Source: Plantactinospora sp. KBS50 (lineage in GTDB: Bacteria > Actinomycetota > Actinomycetes > Mycobacteriales > Micromonosporaceae). From it: a DNA stretch of 64,000 nucleotides. The translations under genes were made by a program, and so were the position numbers. Location of the stretch: positions 3,848,001 to 3,912,000 of the forward strand of contig NZ_CP022961.1 in assembly GCF_002285795.1 (NCBI RefSeq), given 5' to 3'. How positions within the stretch are numbered: position 1 is the first letter of the stretch; the number at the start of each line of letters is the position of its first letter. Below, piece after piece: positions 20,678-29,916 of the stretch. The notes under the pieces are model-generated. The model was not told the origin of the DNA, ran no database searches, and was given only the letters and a program-made list of their open reading frames with translations.

Positions 20678-21126
20678 TGACGACCCACCGGCACCCCGCA
20701 CCCGCCGTCCCACCCGCCGTCGCGGTACGCGGCATCGACCACGTCGGCCTCGTCGTGCGCTCGCTGGACGAGGCGGCCCGGTTCTACGTCGAGGAACTCG
20801 GCATGGAACTGGACGGCGAACCGATCGACCTGGCCGGCCGGGACACCGCGGTGCAGTTCCTCACGGCCGGCACCGGCCGGGTCGAACTGCTCGCACCCAC
20901 CGGCGACACCGGCCCGCTGCCCCGGTTCCTGGCCCGCCGCGGCGAGGGGCTGCACCACGTCTGCTACCAGGTCGCCGACATCCACGGCGCCGTCGAACGC
21001 CTCGTGTCGCGGGACGTCCGGATGGTCGACGCGCAACCCTGGCGCAGCCCGCACGGCTGGGCCGCCTACCTGCACCCGGCGGCCGCACACGGCTGCGCAA
21101 TCGAGTTGAGGGAGCACTACCGATGA
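20677..21126 (+). CDS. VOC (glyoxalase-fold) family protein
   Basis: A 149-residue vicinal-oxygen-chelate protein, one glyoxalase-type module pair: GIDHVGLVVRSLDEAARFYVEELG and GEGLHHVCYQVADIHGAVERL, with metal-ligand candidates at the two His and Glu positions (IELREHY at the end). It resembles methylmalonyl-CoA epimerases and lyase-like VOC enzymes. Its role in the pathway is unknown; an epimerase or isomerase of a CoA ester or keto-sugar is possible. ATG overlaps the permease stop by one base. Confidence 0.85.
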   Translation: MTTHRHPAPAVPPAVAVRGIDHVGLVVRSLDEAARFYVEELGMELDGEPIDLAGRDTAVQFLTAGTGRVELLAPTGDTGPLPRFLARRGEGLHHVCYQVADIHGAVERLVSRDVRMVDAQPWRSPHGWAAYLHPAAAHGCAIELREHYR

Positions 21127-22157
21127 GCACCGAGCAGCTGCGCTGGGGCATCCTGGGCGCCGCCAAGATCGTCGAGGCCGAGATGGGTCCGGCGATGCTG
21201 CGCTCGCCACGCAACCGGGTCCAGGCGGTCGCCAGCCGGCGACTGCCGGCCGCCGAGAAACTGGCCGGCGCGCTGGACGCGCCGAGGGCCTACGACTCGT
21301 ACGAGCGGCTGCTGGCCGACCCGGACGTGGAGGCCGTCTACGTCGCGGTGCCCAACGCGCTGCACGCGCAGTGGACCATCGCCGCGCTGGCCGCCGGCAA
21401 GCACGTGCTGTGCGAGAAGCCGATGGCGATGAGCGGGGCGGACGTGCGGCGGATGAACGAGGCGGCGGCCGAGGCCGACCGGGTGCTGATGGAGGCGTTC
21501 ATGTGGCGCTTCCACCCCCGGGTGGACCGGGTCCTCGGGCTGATCGCCGCCGGCGGGATCGGCGAGGTCCGGCTGGTCCGCGCGACGTACACCTTCGACC
21601 TGGCCGCGGCCGGCGACGTACGCAGCGGCTCGGTGGACGACGACCTGCGGCTGGACCCCCGCCTGGGCGGCGGGGTGGTCAGCGACCTGGGCTCGTACTG
21701 CGTGAGCGGGATGCGCACCTACGCCGGCGGCCGGCCGGAGCGGGTCCGCAGCTGGTGCCGGTCCGCACCGGGGCGGGCCGTGGAGACCACGGTCTCCGGC
21801 CAGGTGGACTTCGACAACGGGGTGACCGGGCAGTTCTACGCCGCGCTGGACGTGCCCGGCGGCGGGCACGTGGAGATCCTCGGCACCGGCGGGCGGATCC
21901 GGATGGCCAACGCCTTCCGGATCCGCGCCGCGCAGGCGCCGTTCGACATCGAGCGGCAACTGCCCGACGGCTCGTGGACCACCGGGTCCACCCCGTTCGC
22001 CGACCAGTACGAGCTGGAGATCGACCACTTCGCCGCGGTCGTCCGGGACGGCGTCGCCCCCCGGATCACCCCGGCGGACGCGCTGGAGAACGCGCTGACG
22101 CTGGACGCGGTCCGGCGGTCCTGGACGCAGGGAGATGTCGAGGTGAGCCGGCGATGA
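21123..22157 (+). CDS. Gfo/Idh/MocA-family oxidoreductase 1
   Basis: A 344-residue NAD(P)-dependent sugar/cyclitol dehydrogenase. The N-terminal Rossmann fold has WGILGAAKIVEAEMGPAML, and the EKP motif is CEKPMAMSG. C-terminal substrate domain with RLGGGVVSDLGSYCV and MEAFMWRFHPR. It oxidises a hydroxyl of a sugar, cyclitol or dihydrodiol, and is especially like trans-1,2-dihydrodiol/xylose dehydrogenase-type members. Overlaps both neighbours by 4 bp (ATGA). Confidence 0.9.
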   Translation: MSTEQLRWGILGAAKIVEAEMGPAMLRSPRNRVQAVASRRLPAAEKLAGALDAPRAYDSYERLLADPDVEAVYVAVPNALHAQWTIAALAAGKHVLCEKPMAMSGADVRRMNEAAAEADRVLMEAFMWRFHPRVDRVLGLIAAGGIGEVRLVRATYTFDLAAAGDVRSGSVDDDLRLDPRLGGGVVSDLGSYCVSGMRTYAGGRPERVRSWCRSAPGRAVETTVSGQVDFDNGVTGQFYAALDVPGGGHVEILGTGGRIRMANAFRIRAAQAPFDIERQLPDGSWTTGSTPFADQYELEIDHFAAVVRDGVAPRITPADALENALTLDAVRRSWTQGDVEVSRR

Positions 22158-22972
22158 GCGCGACGAACACGGTGCCGCGGCAGCGACCCGCCCTGCCCGG
22201 CAAGGTGGTGATCGTGGCCGGGGCCGCCGGAGCCCAGGGCCGGGTCGCCGCCCAGCTCTTCGCCGCCTCGGGCGCCCGGGTGGTGCTTGCCGACCTGTCC
22301 GCCGAGGCGGTCACGGCGGTCGCCGCCGAGATCGGAAGGGACGACGAGGTCACCCGGGCCGGCGGCGCGGCCGTACCGGTCGGCGCCGACGTCGGCGACG
22401 AGGACTCGTGGGGCACCGTGGTGGAGACCGCCGTGCGGGAGTTCGGCCGGCTCGACGGGCTGGCCAACTACGCGGCGGTGCTCAGCCGTACCGGAGTCGA
22501 GAACACCGAACCGGAGGTCTGGGAGCGGACCCTGCGGATCAACCTCACCGGCGCCTGGCTCGGGGTGCGGGCCGCGGTACCGGCGCTGCGCGCCGCCGGC
22601 GGCGGGTCGATCGTCAACGTCGGCTCGGTGGACGCGCTGGTCGGCCGGGGCGGCGGCACCGCGTACCAGGCGTCCAAGGGCGGCATGCGGCTGCTGAGCA
22701 AGTCGGCCGCCACCGAGTTCGCCGCCGAGGGCATCCGGGTCAACAGCGTCCATCCCGGTCCGATGAGCAACCGGATGGTCCAGGTGGTCGGGCCGAAGGC
22801 CGACGCCAGCGGCATCGCCGCGCTGGAGGCCCGGCTGGTCGCCCAGGTGCCGGCCGGGCGGCTCGGCCGGGCCGAGGACATCGCGTACGCGGTGCGCTTC
22901 CTGCTCTCCGACGAGTCCAGCTTCATCACCGGCGTCGACCTGCCCGTCGACGGCGGGCTGACCGCACAGTGA
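22154..22972 (+). CDS. SDR-family oxidoreductase 1
   Basis: A 272-residue classical short-chain dehydrogenase. Cofactor loop VVIVAGAAGAQGRVAAQLF (an unusual glycine-loop variant), Asp of VLADLS favouring NAD, catalytic Ser in NVGSVDALVG and YQASKGG. Unlike most SDRs, NNAG is replaced by NYAA. Probably oxidises a ring or chain hydroxyl in the pathway. Confidence 0.9.
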   Translation: MSATNTVPRQRPALPGKVVIVAGAAGAQGRVAAQLFAASGARVVLADLSAEAVTAVAAEIGRDDEVTRAGGAAVPVGADVGDEDSWGTVVETAVREFGRLDGLANYAAVLSRTGVENTEPEVWERTLRINLTGAWLGVRAAVPALRAAGGGSIVNVGSVDALVGRGGGTAYQASKGGMRLLSKSAATEFAAEGIRVNSVHPGPMSNRMVQVVGPKADASGIAALEARLVAQVPAGRLGRAEDIAYAVRFLLSDESSFITGVDLPVDGGLTAQ

Positions 22973-23009
22973 CCGGCCACCTGCTGACCGGCGTTCGAGG
23001 AAGGTGACG

Positions 23010-23927
23010 ATGACTGCACGCAGCAAGCTGTGCGACCTGGCGGCCGCCGCACGGCTGGTCCCACCGGGCGCGACGCTGAGCTTCAGCGGGTTCGGCCACG
23101 CGGGGCACCCGCTGGCCTTCGTCCGCGAGCTGATCCGCCAGGGCACCGGGGACCTCACCCTGCACGCGGTGGCCGAGTGCTGGCCGGCCGAGTTCCTGGT
23201 CGCCGCGCAGCGGGTGTCCCGGATCAACCTGTCCAACCTGATGTTCGAGGGGCTGGGCCGGTGCCGCGCGATCAGCCGGGCGGTGGAGCAGGGCAGCGTG
23301 GCCGTGGACGACCACAGCCACCTGGCGCTGTCGCTGCGGCTGCTGGCCGGCGCCTGGGACGTGCCGTTCCTGCCGGTGCGCTCGATGGCCGGCACCGACC
23401 TGACGGCCGTGCAGACCGGCCCGGCGCCCAAGTACGCGCGCGTCCGCTCGCCGTTCGGCGACGAGGAGACCGGCGCGGTCGCGGCGCTGCGCCCGGACGT
23501 CGCCGTCATCCACGTGAACAAGGCCGACGAGCAGGGCAACGGCATCGTGTACGGCGCCATCTCGGTGATCGACGCGCAGGTCCGCTCGGCCCGCACGGTG
23601 GTGGTCACCGCCGAACGGATCGTCCCGGCCGAGGAGATCACCGCCGAGAACCAGGTGGTGACCGTGCCCGGGATCTTCGTGGACGCCGTCGTGCACACCC
23701 CGTACGGCGCGCACCCGGGCGGCATGTACGGCGAGTACGACGAGGATCCGGCCGCCATGGCGGAGTACTACACCGCCTCGCGGGACCCGGACACGGTGGC
23801 CGACTACCTCGCCGCGCACGTGCTCGCCCACCCCGACCACGCCGCGTACCTGGCCACGCTGGGCAGCCAGCGCCTGTTCGGCCTGCGGGTCGATCCCACG
23901 CTCAAGATCGCCAGGGGGACGGCATGA
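23010..23927 (+). CDS. CoA-transferase alpha subunit 1 (GctA/IpdA-like)
   Basis: A 305-residue class I CoA-transferase alpha subunit: GATLSFSGFGHAGHPLAFVRELIRQG, VIHVNKADEQGNGI and HTPYGAHPGGMYGEYD. It pairs with the beta subunit gene that overlaps its stop. ATG 23010 is set by GAGGAAGG at 22998-23005 and is preferred over the GTG at 23004. The residue aligned to the catalytic Glu of IpdA-type hydrolases is His104 here, while the partner beta subunit keeps the transferase Glu, so this pair looks like a true CoA-transferase. Confidence 0.87.
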   Translation: MTARSKLCDLAAAARLVPPGATLSFSGFGHAGHPLAFVRELIRQGTGDLTLHAVAECWPAEFLVAAQRVSRINLSNLMFEGLGRCRAISRAVEQGSVAVDDHSHLALSLRLLAGAWDVPFLPVRSMAGTDLTAVQTGPAPKYARVRSPFGDEETGAVAALRPDVAVIHVNKADEQGNGIVYGAISVIDAQVRSARTVVVTAERIVPAEEITAENQVVTVPGIFVDAVVHTPYGAHPGGMYGEYDEDPAAMAEYYTASRDPDTVADYLAAHVLAHPDHAAYLATLGSQRLFGLRVDPTLKIARGTA

Positions 23928-24715
23928 GCGACCGCATCTCCGCCGGTTTCACCGCCGACGAGATCATGACGGTGGTCACCGCGCGGCACATCGCCGACGG
24001 GGACACCGTGTTCATCGGCACCGGGCTGCCCATGGTGGCCGCGTACCTGGCCAAGGCCACCCACGCCCCCGGCGTCGCGCTGATGTTCGAGTCCGGGGTG
24101 CTGGACCCCCGGCCGCGCAGCATCGCCAAGGCGGTCGGCGACCCGCGGCTGATCTCCACCGCCCGGCGCACCAGCGGCATGCTGGACAGCCTGCTCATGC
24201 TGCACGGCGGCCGGGTCGACCTGGGGGTGCTGGGCTGCGCCCAGATCGACAGGTTCGGCAACGTCAACACCACGGCGATCGGCTCCTACCAGCGGCCGTC
24301 CACCCGGCTGCCGGGCAGCGGCGGCGCCAACGACATCGCCAGCTGCGCCCGGCGGCACCTGATCGTCGCCCGGCACAGCCGGCGCACCTTCGTGGAGCGG
24401 GTCGACTACCTGACCACCCCCGGCCACCTCACCGGCCCCGGCGCCCGGGAGCGGGCCGGCCTGCCCGGCGGCGGCCCGGTGGGCGTCGTCACCGACCTGT
24501 GCGAGTTCGGCTTCGACCCCGCCACCCGGGAGATGGTGATCGCCACGGTGCACCCGGGGGTCACCGTCGACGACGTGTACGCCGCCACCGGCTTCGACGT
24601 GGGCACCGCGCCGGACCTGCACGAAACCCCGCCGCCCAGCGCCGCCGAACTGGACATCCTGCGGACCCGGATCGACCCGGACGGCGTCTACCTCAAGCCC
24701 AACCGAAACCGATAG
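23924..24715 (+). CDS. CoA-transferase beta subunit 1 (GctB/IpdB-like)
   Basis: A 263-residue beta subunit. VFIGTGLPMVAAYLA opens the fold. MFESGVLDPRP contains Glu56, the position of the CoA-thioester-forming Glu of glutaconate CoA-transferase (Glu54 in GctB). The C-terminus EMVIATVHPGVTVDDVYAATGFDVG is diagnostic. Coupled to the alpha subunit by an ATGA overlap. Expected to move CoA onto or off a dicarboxylic or keto acid. Confidence 0.87.
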   Translation: MSDRISAGFTADEIMTVVTARHIADGDTVFIGTGLPMVAAYLAKATHAPGVALMFESGVLDPRPRSIAKAVGDPRLISTARRTSGMLDSLLMLHGGRVDLGVLGCAQIDRFGNVNTTAIGSYQRPSTRLPGSGGANDIASCARRHLIVARHSRRTFVERVDYLTTPGHLTGPGARERAGLPGGGPVGVVTDLCEFGFDPATREMVIATVHPGVTVDDVYAATGFDVGTAPDLHETPPPSAAELDILRTRIDPDGVYLKPNRNR

Positions 24716-24723
24716 GAGGACCC

Positions 24724-25650
24724 GTGCCCGGATCCCGCATCCCGGAGCGCCTCGTCACCGCGTCCGAGGCCGTCTCCGTCATTCCCGACGGCGCGACCGT
24801 GGCCATCGGCGGTCACACCCTGCGCCGGCACCCGATGGCCCTGGTCCGCGAGATCATCCGGCAGCGCAAACGCGACCTGCACCTGCTGGGCTGGAACAAC
24901 GGCATCGACATGGACATGCTCGTGGGCGCCGGCTGCGCCCGCGCGGTGGAGACCTCGTACGTCGGCATGGGGCCGCTCGGACTGGCCCGCAACCTGCGCC
25001 GGCACGTCGAGTCCGGCCGGGTGCGGACCGTCGACCACTCCGAGACCACCGCGATCGACATGTTCCGGGCCACCGCGCTCGGCGTGGACTTCCTGCCCAA
25101 CCGCACGCCGCTGGGCACCGACCTGATGACGTACAACGACGGGCTCGTGGAGATCACCTCGCCGTTCACCGGGCAGACCTACGCCGCGGTGCGCGGCGTC
25201 GAGCCGGACTTCGTGATCCTGCACGCGCACTGCGCCGACGTGCACGGCAACGTGCAACTGGACGAGGCGAACTGGGGCGACAACACGGTCGACCCGTTCA
25301 TCGGCCGGGCCGGCAAGCACGTCATCGTCTCGGTGGAGGAGGTGGTCAGCACCGACCACATCCGGGCCAACCCGCGCCGCACCTTCCTGCCCCGCGAGTA
25401 CGTCACCGCGGTCGTGCACGCCCCGTTCGGCGCGCACCCCTGCTGCTGCGACGCCCGGTACGGCTACGACCAGGCCGAACTGCGCCGCTACCAGGAGGCG
25501 GCCGGGACCGCCGAGGGCTTCGAGGACTACCTGGCCGACCGGGTCACGTCCGTGGCCGACCACTGGGCCTACCTGGACCGGGTGGGCGTGGCCGGGCTGC
25601 TGACCGCCGCCACCGCACCGTCGACGATCCAGGGGGCTGACGCCGCATGA
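24724..25650 (+). CDS. CoA-transferase-like alpha subunit 2
   Basis: A 308-residue paralogue of the first alpha subunit, with GATVAIGGHTLRRHPMALVREIIRQ and VILHAHCADVHGNVQ. GTG start with a perfect AGGAGG at 24715-24720. At the position of His104 in alpha 1 it has Glu107 (DHSETTAIDM), close to the Glu105 that IpdA uses for hydrolytic ring opening. A CCC (Cys) cluster is seen in PFGAHPCCCDARYGY. Coupled to beta 2. Confidence 0.87.
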   Translation: MPGSRIPERLVTASEAVSVIPDGATVAIGGHTLRRHPMALVREIIRQRKRDLHLLGWNNGIDMDMLVGAGCARAVETSYVGMGPLGLARNLRRHVESGRVRTVDHSETTAIDMFRATALGVDFLPNRTPLGTDLMTYNDGLVEITSPFTGQTYAAVRGVEPDFVILHAHCADVHGNVQLDEANWGDNTVDPFIGRAGKHVIVSVEEVVSTDHIRANPRRTFLPREYVTAVVHAPFGAHPCCCDARYGYDQAELRRYQEAAGTAEGFEDYLADRVTSVADHWAYLDRVGVAGLLTAATAPSTIQGADAA

Positions 25651-26443
25651 ACCACACCATCGAGGAACTGCTCGCCGTGCAGGTCTCGGCCGAGTTGGAG
25701 GACGGCGGCCTGGGCTTCATCGGGCTGGGCACCGGCGGGCGCTCGTTCGCGTTCGCGGTGGGCATCCCGAGCGTCGCGGTCGCGCTCGCGCACCGCCGCG
25801 GGATCGACTTCATCGCCCAGTACGGGGTGGCCCTGGAGCCGGACATCGAGAACGCTCCCCGCTGCTTCGAGGACCGCAACCTGCTGACCTGGCCGGCCTC
25901 GGCGAACCTGCCGGTGGAGACCTGCCTGGACGGGTTCAAGCGCGGCAAGATGAGCGTGGGCTTCATCTCCGGCGCCCAGATCGACAGGTACGGCAACCTC
26001 AACAGCGTGGCCATCGGCGACTACCACCAGCCGAAGGTGCGCCTGGTGGGCGGCATCGCCCAGCCCGACCACGCGGCCAACGCCAAGCGGACGATCATCA
26101 TCCTGCCGCACGCCCGGCGCACCTTCGTCGAGAAGGTGGACTACCGGTCCGCGTTCGGCTACGGCGACGGGCCGGGGCACCGCGAGCGGCTCGGCCTGAT
26201 CGGCGGCGGCCCGGCGAAGGTCTTCACCGACCTGGCGGTGCTCGACTTCCACCCGGAGTCCCGGCGGATGCGGGTGGTGTCGCTGCACCCGGGGTGACCC
26301 GGGAACGGCTGACCGAGGAGACCGGCTTCGAGCTGCTCTGGCCGCCGGACGTACCGGTCACCCCGGTGCCCACCGGGGACGAGCTGGCCACGATCCGCCG
26401 GATCGACCCGGACGGCGCCTTCCTGTGCGGCAGGATCTTCTGA
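25647..26443 (+). CDS. CoA-transferase-like beta subunit 2, frameshifted
   Basis: Beta subunit paralogue; 265 residues if one G is restored in GGGG at 26291-26294. As sequenced it stops after VVSLHPG (26297). The missing tail VTRERLTEETGFELLWPP...RRIDPDGAFLCGRIF continues in another frame to 26443, aligns with the intact tail of beta 1, and ends with the usual 1-bp overlap with the next gene. Gln58-Tyr59 (AQYGV) replace the Glu56-Ser57 of beta 1 (FESGV), so the transferase nucleophile is absent. That pattern suits an IpdAB-like hydrolase that opens a beta-diketone or ring on CoA. Function inferred. Confidence 0.83.
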
Positions 26444-27240
26444 TGACCACCCCCGCCGTACCCGCGGCGGCCGGTCCGGCCGCGGCCGGTCCGCACGCCG
26501 ACCGGGTGTACGTGGTCACCGGCGGCACCCGCGGCATCGGCGCGGCGATCACCCGGGGACTGCTGGAGGCCGGCGCCCGGGTCTGCGTCGTGGCCCGCGA
26601 CCCGGACGGGGTGGCCCGGTTCAACGACGGCACCGGCCGCACCATGGGCGTCGCGATCGACCTGGCGGACCCGGCCGCGGTGCCCGACGCGTTCGCCGCG
26701 GTGCTCGACAGGTGGGGCCGGTTCGACGGCGTGGTCAACAACGCCGGCATCACGAAGGTCGGCGACTCGCTGGAGTTCCCGCTCGACGACTTCGCCCGGA
26801 TCCTCGACGTCAACGTCACAGGCGTGTTCGCCTGCGCCCAGGCCGCCGCGCGGATCATGGCCGAGCGCGGCGGCGGCAGCATCGTCTCGATCGCCTCGAT
26901 GACCTCGTTCACCGGCCAGCCGCAGCGCGCCGCGTACATCGCCGCCAAGTCCGCGGTGCTCGGGCTCACCCGGGCGCTGGCGACCGAGTGGGGGCCGCTG
27001 GGCATCCGGGTCAACGCCATCGCCCCCGGCTACATCCGCACCGACCTCACCGAGGACCTGATCGAGCGCGGGGTGCTGCGGCTGGACGTCATCGAGGGAC
27101 GGACCCCGCTGCGCCGCTTCGGCAGCACCGCCGACGTGGTCGGCGCCGCGCTGTTCCTGCTCGGCGGGCAGTCCTCGTTCACCACCGGGCAGGCGCTGGT
27201 GGTGGACGGCGGGTGGACCGTGAACGGGTACTGGCGATGA
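26443..27240 (+). CDS. SDR-family oxidoreductase 2
   Basis: A 265-residue classical SDR: VVTGGTRGIGAAITRGL, VNNAGITKVGDS, catalytic SIASMTSFTGQPQRAAYIAAKSA (Tyr-x-x-x-Lys as YIAAK) and PGYIRTDL. FabG-like, it could oxidise or reduce a 3-hydroxyacyl-CoA formed by the adjacent hydratase. Overlaps the preceding stop by one base and the next gene by 4 bp. Confidence 0.9.
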   Translation: MTTPAVPAAAGPAAAGPHADRVYVVTGGTRGIGAAITRGLLEAGARVCVVARDPDGVARFNDGTGRTMGVAIDLADPAAVPDAFAAVLDRWGRFDGVVNNAGITKVGDSLEFPLDDFARILDVNVTGVFACAQAAARIMAERGGGSIVSIASMTSFTGQPQRAAYIAAKSAVLGLTRALATEWGPLGIRVNAIAPGYIRTDLTEDLIERGVLRLDVIEGRTPLRRFGSTADVVGAALFLLGGQSSFTTGQALVVDGGWTVNGYWR

Positions 27241-27710
27241 CCGTGCACGTGTGCCTGGCGGACCTGCCCGGCCTGGTGGACCGCCCGCTGGGACCCACCG
27301 CCCCGGTCCGGATCGACCAGCGCCGGATCGACGGGTTCGCCCGGTGCACCCTGGACGAGCAGTGGATCCACGTCGACCCGCGGCGGGCCGCCGGCGGCCC
27401 GTTCGGCACCACCATCGGGCACGGCTTCCTCACCCTGTCCCTGCTGTCGCACTTCTTCGGCGAGCTGCTGGCCGTGGACGACGCCGCCATGGCGATCAAC
27501 TACGGCCTGGACCGGGTCCGGTTCCCCGCCCCCGTGCGCAGCGGGTCGCTGGTGCGGGCGCGGGCGCAGGTCCGCTCGGTCCGCCCGGCGGCCGGCCACA
27601 GCACCGTGCAGACCCGGGTGACGATCCGGGCCGACGGCCTGGACAAGCCGTGCTGCGTGGCCGACTGCGTGACCCGGTTCGTCGCCCCGACCACGGAGGC
27701 CGCGGCATGA
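27237..27710 (+). CDS. MaoC-like acyl dehydratase
   Basis: A 157-residue hot-dog hydratase. The (R)-hydratase signature is clear: FARCTLDEQWIHVDPRRA, then GPFGTTIGHGFLTLSLL, with catalytic Asp and His. It adds or removes water at a 2-enoyl-CoA. Sits between an SDR and an acyl-CoA synthetase, giving a short beta-oxidation-like block. Confidence 0.9.
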   Translation: MTVHVCLADLPGLVDRPLGPTAPVRIDQRRIDGFARCTLDEQWIHVDPRRAAGGPFGTTIGHGFLTLSLLSHFFGELLAVDDAAMAINYGLDRVRFPAPVRSGSLVRARAQVRSVRPAAGHSTVQTRVTIRADGLDKPCCVADCVTRFVAPTTEAAA

Positions 27711-29188
27711 TCACCTTCCCCGGCACCGTGGCCGCGCTGGCCGCCTCGGCCCGTACCGCGCGGCGTCCCGCGCTGCTGGGCAACGACCCGGTGTCCTTCC
27801 GCGAGCTGCACGAACGCGGCACCGGCCGGATCGCCGAACTGGCCGACGCGGGGGTGGCCAGCGGCGGCATCGTGGCGATCGTCTGCTTCAACGAGACAGT
27901 CGTCTTCGAGTACCTGATCGCCGCCGGCTACCTGGGCGCGGCGCTCATGCCGCTCAGCCCGGCGCTCACCGACGGTGAACTGTTCGCGCTGGTCGACAAG
28001 GCCGACGCGGCGGCCTGCGTGGTCACCCCCGGGGTCGGGGCGGCCCGCGCCGAGCGCCTGGGCGCGCGGGGCGGGCGCCGGTTCCGGGTCGCGCCGCCGC
28101 CGGCAGACCGGGTCGACGGACCCGACCCGGGCGTGCCGCGCGCCGACTCGACCTGCTGGGTCTCCACCACCGGGGGCAGCACCGGCACGCCGCGGCTGTT
28201 CGCCGTCTCGCACGAGCGGCTGCTGACCAACTCGCTGCTCAACGCGTACGAGTGGGGCTGGTCGGCGTACCCGGTGCACGTGTCGCTCTCCCCCGTGGCG
28301 CACGGGATCGGCTTCAGCCACGCCGTCGGCCAGCTCGCCTCCGGCGGCACGGTGGCCCTCGTCGAACGCTACGACCCGGCCGCCGCGGCGGACTGGCTCA
28401 CCGGGGACCGGCCCGCCGGCTGGTCGGCGATGGTGCCCACGATGGTGCACGACCTGTACCGGCACGCCGAACGCACCGGCCGGCCGCTGACCGCCCTCGG
28501 CCTGCTGGTCTGCGCCGGCGCGGCGCTGAACGTCAGCCTGCGCGACCGGGTGCTGGCCACCGGGACCGGCCGGCTGATCGAGTACTACGGCTCCACCGAG
28601 CTGGGCTGGGTGAGCTGGCTGGAACACCGCACCGGCGACCACCGGGAGGGGCTGGTCGGGATGCCCACGCTGGGCACCGCGGTCCGGATCGTCGGCCCGG
28701 ACGGCCGGCCGGTGCCGGACGGGCGGATCGGCCAGGTGCAGAAGCGCGGCCGGCCGTACGCGGTCCCGCTCGGCGGCGGCACGGCCGCCTACCAGGCCAA
28801 CGCCACCGCCTGGGAGTCCTCCGGCGACCTGGGCCGGATCGACCCGGACGGCTCCCTGGTGCTGGCCGGGCGGGCCGACGACATGGTGGTGGTCGGCGGC
28901 CAGAACGTCTACCCGGTCGAGGTCGAGCTGGTGCTGCGGGAGCACCCGGCGGTGCGCGAGGTGGTCGTGCGCGGCACCCGCAGCGAACGCCTCGGCCAGC
29001 GCCTCGTCGCGTACGTGGAGGCGGCGGCGACCGACTGGCTCGAAGAGGAACTGCGCCAGCTGTGCGCCCGCCGGCTCGCCGGGTACAAGCGTCCGGCCCG
29101 GTTCGTCATCGTGGACGCCCTGCCCCGCAACTCCGCCGGCAAGCTGTCCCGCTCGTTCCGGCTGGGCGCCGCGGGAGAGCCCCGATGA
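27707..29188 (+). CDS. Acyl-CoA synthetase (AMP-forming)
   Basis: A 493-residue ANL-family ligase that activates a carboxylic acid as its CoA thioester. The ATP loop is STTGGSTGTPRLFAVS, the acyl pocket motif is YYGSTELGW, and the hinge is SGDLGRIDPDGSLVLAGRADDMVVVGGQNVYP. The C-terminal catalytic Lys lies in LPRNSAGKLSR. It is short in the first half and resembles CaiC/long-chain ligases of catabolic clusters. ATGA overlaps at both ends. Confidence 0.9.
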   Translation: MITFPGTVAALAASARTARRPALLGNDPVSFRELHERGTGRIAELADAGVASGGIVAIVCFNETVVFEYLIAAGYLGAALMPLSPALTDGELFALVDKADAAACVVTPGVGAARAERLGARGGRRFRVAPPPADRVDGPDPGVPRADSTCWVSTTGGSTGTPRLFAVSHERLLTNSLLNAYEWGWSAYPVHVSLSPVAHGIGFSHAVGQLASGGTVALVERYDPAAAADWLTGDRPAGWSAMVPTMVHDLYRHAERTGRPLTALGLLVCAGAALNVSLRDRVLATGTGRLIEYYGSTELGWVSWLEHRTGDHREGLVGMPTLGTAVRIVGPDGRPVPDGRIGQVQKRGRPYAVPLGGGTAAYQANATAWESSGDLGRIDPDGSLVLAGRADDMVVVGGQNVYPVEVELVLREHPAVREVVVRGTRSERLGQRLVAYVEAAATDWLEEELRQLCARRLAGYKRPARFVIVDALPRNSAGKLSRSFRLGAAGEPR

Positions 29189-29916
29189 CCGCCGTACGCG
29201 ACGCGGTCGCGCTGGTCACCGGCTCCACCTCGGGGATCGGGCAGGGCATCGCGCAACGGCTGGCCGAGGCGGGCTGCCGGGTCGCGCTCAACTCGCGTAC
29301 CCGCCCCGCCGAGCCGGTCCGGCTGGCCGGCCGGGCCGTACCGCATCTGGTCGGCGACGTGGCCGACGAGTCGGCGGTGGCCGACGTGGTCGCCGGGGTG
29401 CTGGACCGGTACGGCCGCCTGGACATCGTGGTGAACTGCGCCGGCGCGACCAAGAACGTGCCGCACCACGACCTCGACGGGATCAGCGTGGCCGACTGGA
29501 ACCGCATCCTCGGGGTCAACGTGGTGGGCGCCTGGAACGTCGTCAAGGCCGCGGCGCCGCACCTGCGGGCCTCGCCGATCGGCGCGGTGGTGAACATCTC
29601 CTCGATGGCCGGCATCCGGGTCACCGGCAGTTCCCTGCCCTACTCGGTCTCCAAGGCGGCGCTCAACCAGCTCACCCGGGCGCTGGCCAAGGCGCTCGGC
29701 CCGGACATCCGGGTCAACGCGGTCGCACCCGGGCTGATCGACACCCCGTGGACCCGCGGCTGGGGCGACCGGCAGCAGGAGGTGCTCGCGCTGGCGCCGC
29801 TGGGGCGGATCGGCTCCCCCGCCGACGTCGCGGGCATGGTGCTGGCGCTGGTCGAGGCCGACTACGTGACCGGCGAGATCGTCACCGTCGACGGCGGCCT
29901 GTCCCTCGCCAACTGA
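29185..29916 (+). CDS. SDR-family oxidoreductase 3
   Basis: A 243-residue classical SDR: VALVTGSTSGIGQGIAQRLAEAG, NCAGATKNV, catalytic Ser in NISSMAGIRVTG, YSVSK, APGLIDTPW. NAD(P)-dependent alcohol/ketone oxidoreductase. Last gene of the tightly overlapping catabolic run that begins at 20677; three hairpin repeats follow its stop. Confidence 0.9.
   Translation: MTAVRDAVALVTGSTSGIGQGIAQRLAEAGCRVALNSRTRPAEPVRLAGRAVPHLVGDVADESAVADVVAGVLDRYGRLDIVVNCAGATKNVPHHDLDGISVADWNRILGVNVVGAWNVVKAAAPHLRASPIGAVVNISSMAGIRVTGSSLPYSVSKAALNQLTRALAKALGPDIRVNAVAPGLIDTPWTRGWGDRQQEVLALAPLGRIGSPADVAGMVLALVEADYVTGEIVTVDGGLSLAN

Noticed and set aside
23030-24715. Long alternative frame over the first CoA-transferase pair
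   Set aside because: Only its last part (from 23924) is the real beta subunit; the upstream portion is low-complexity shadow.
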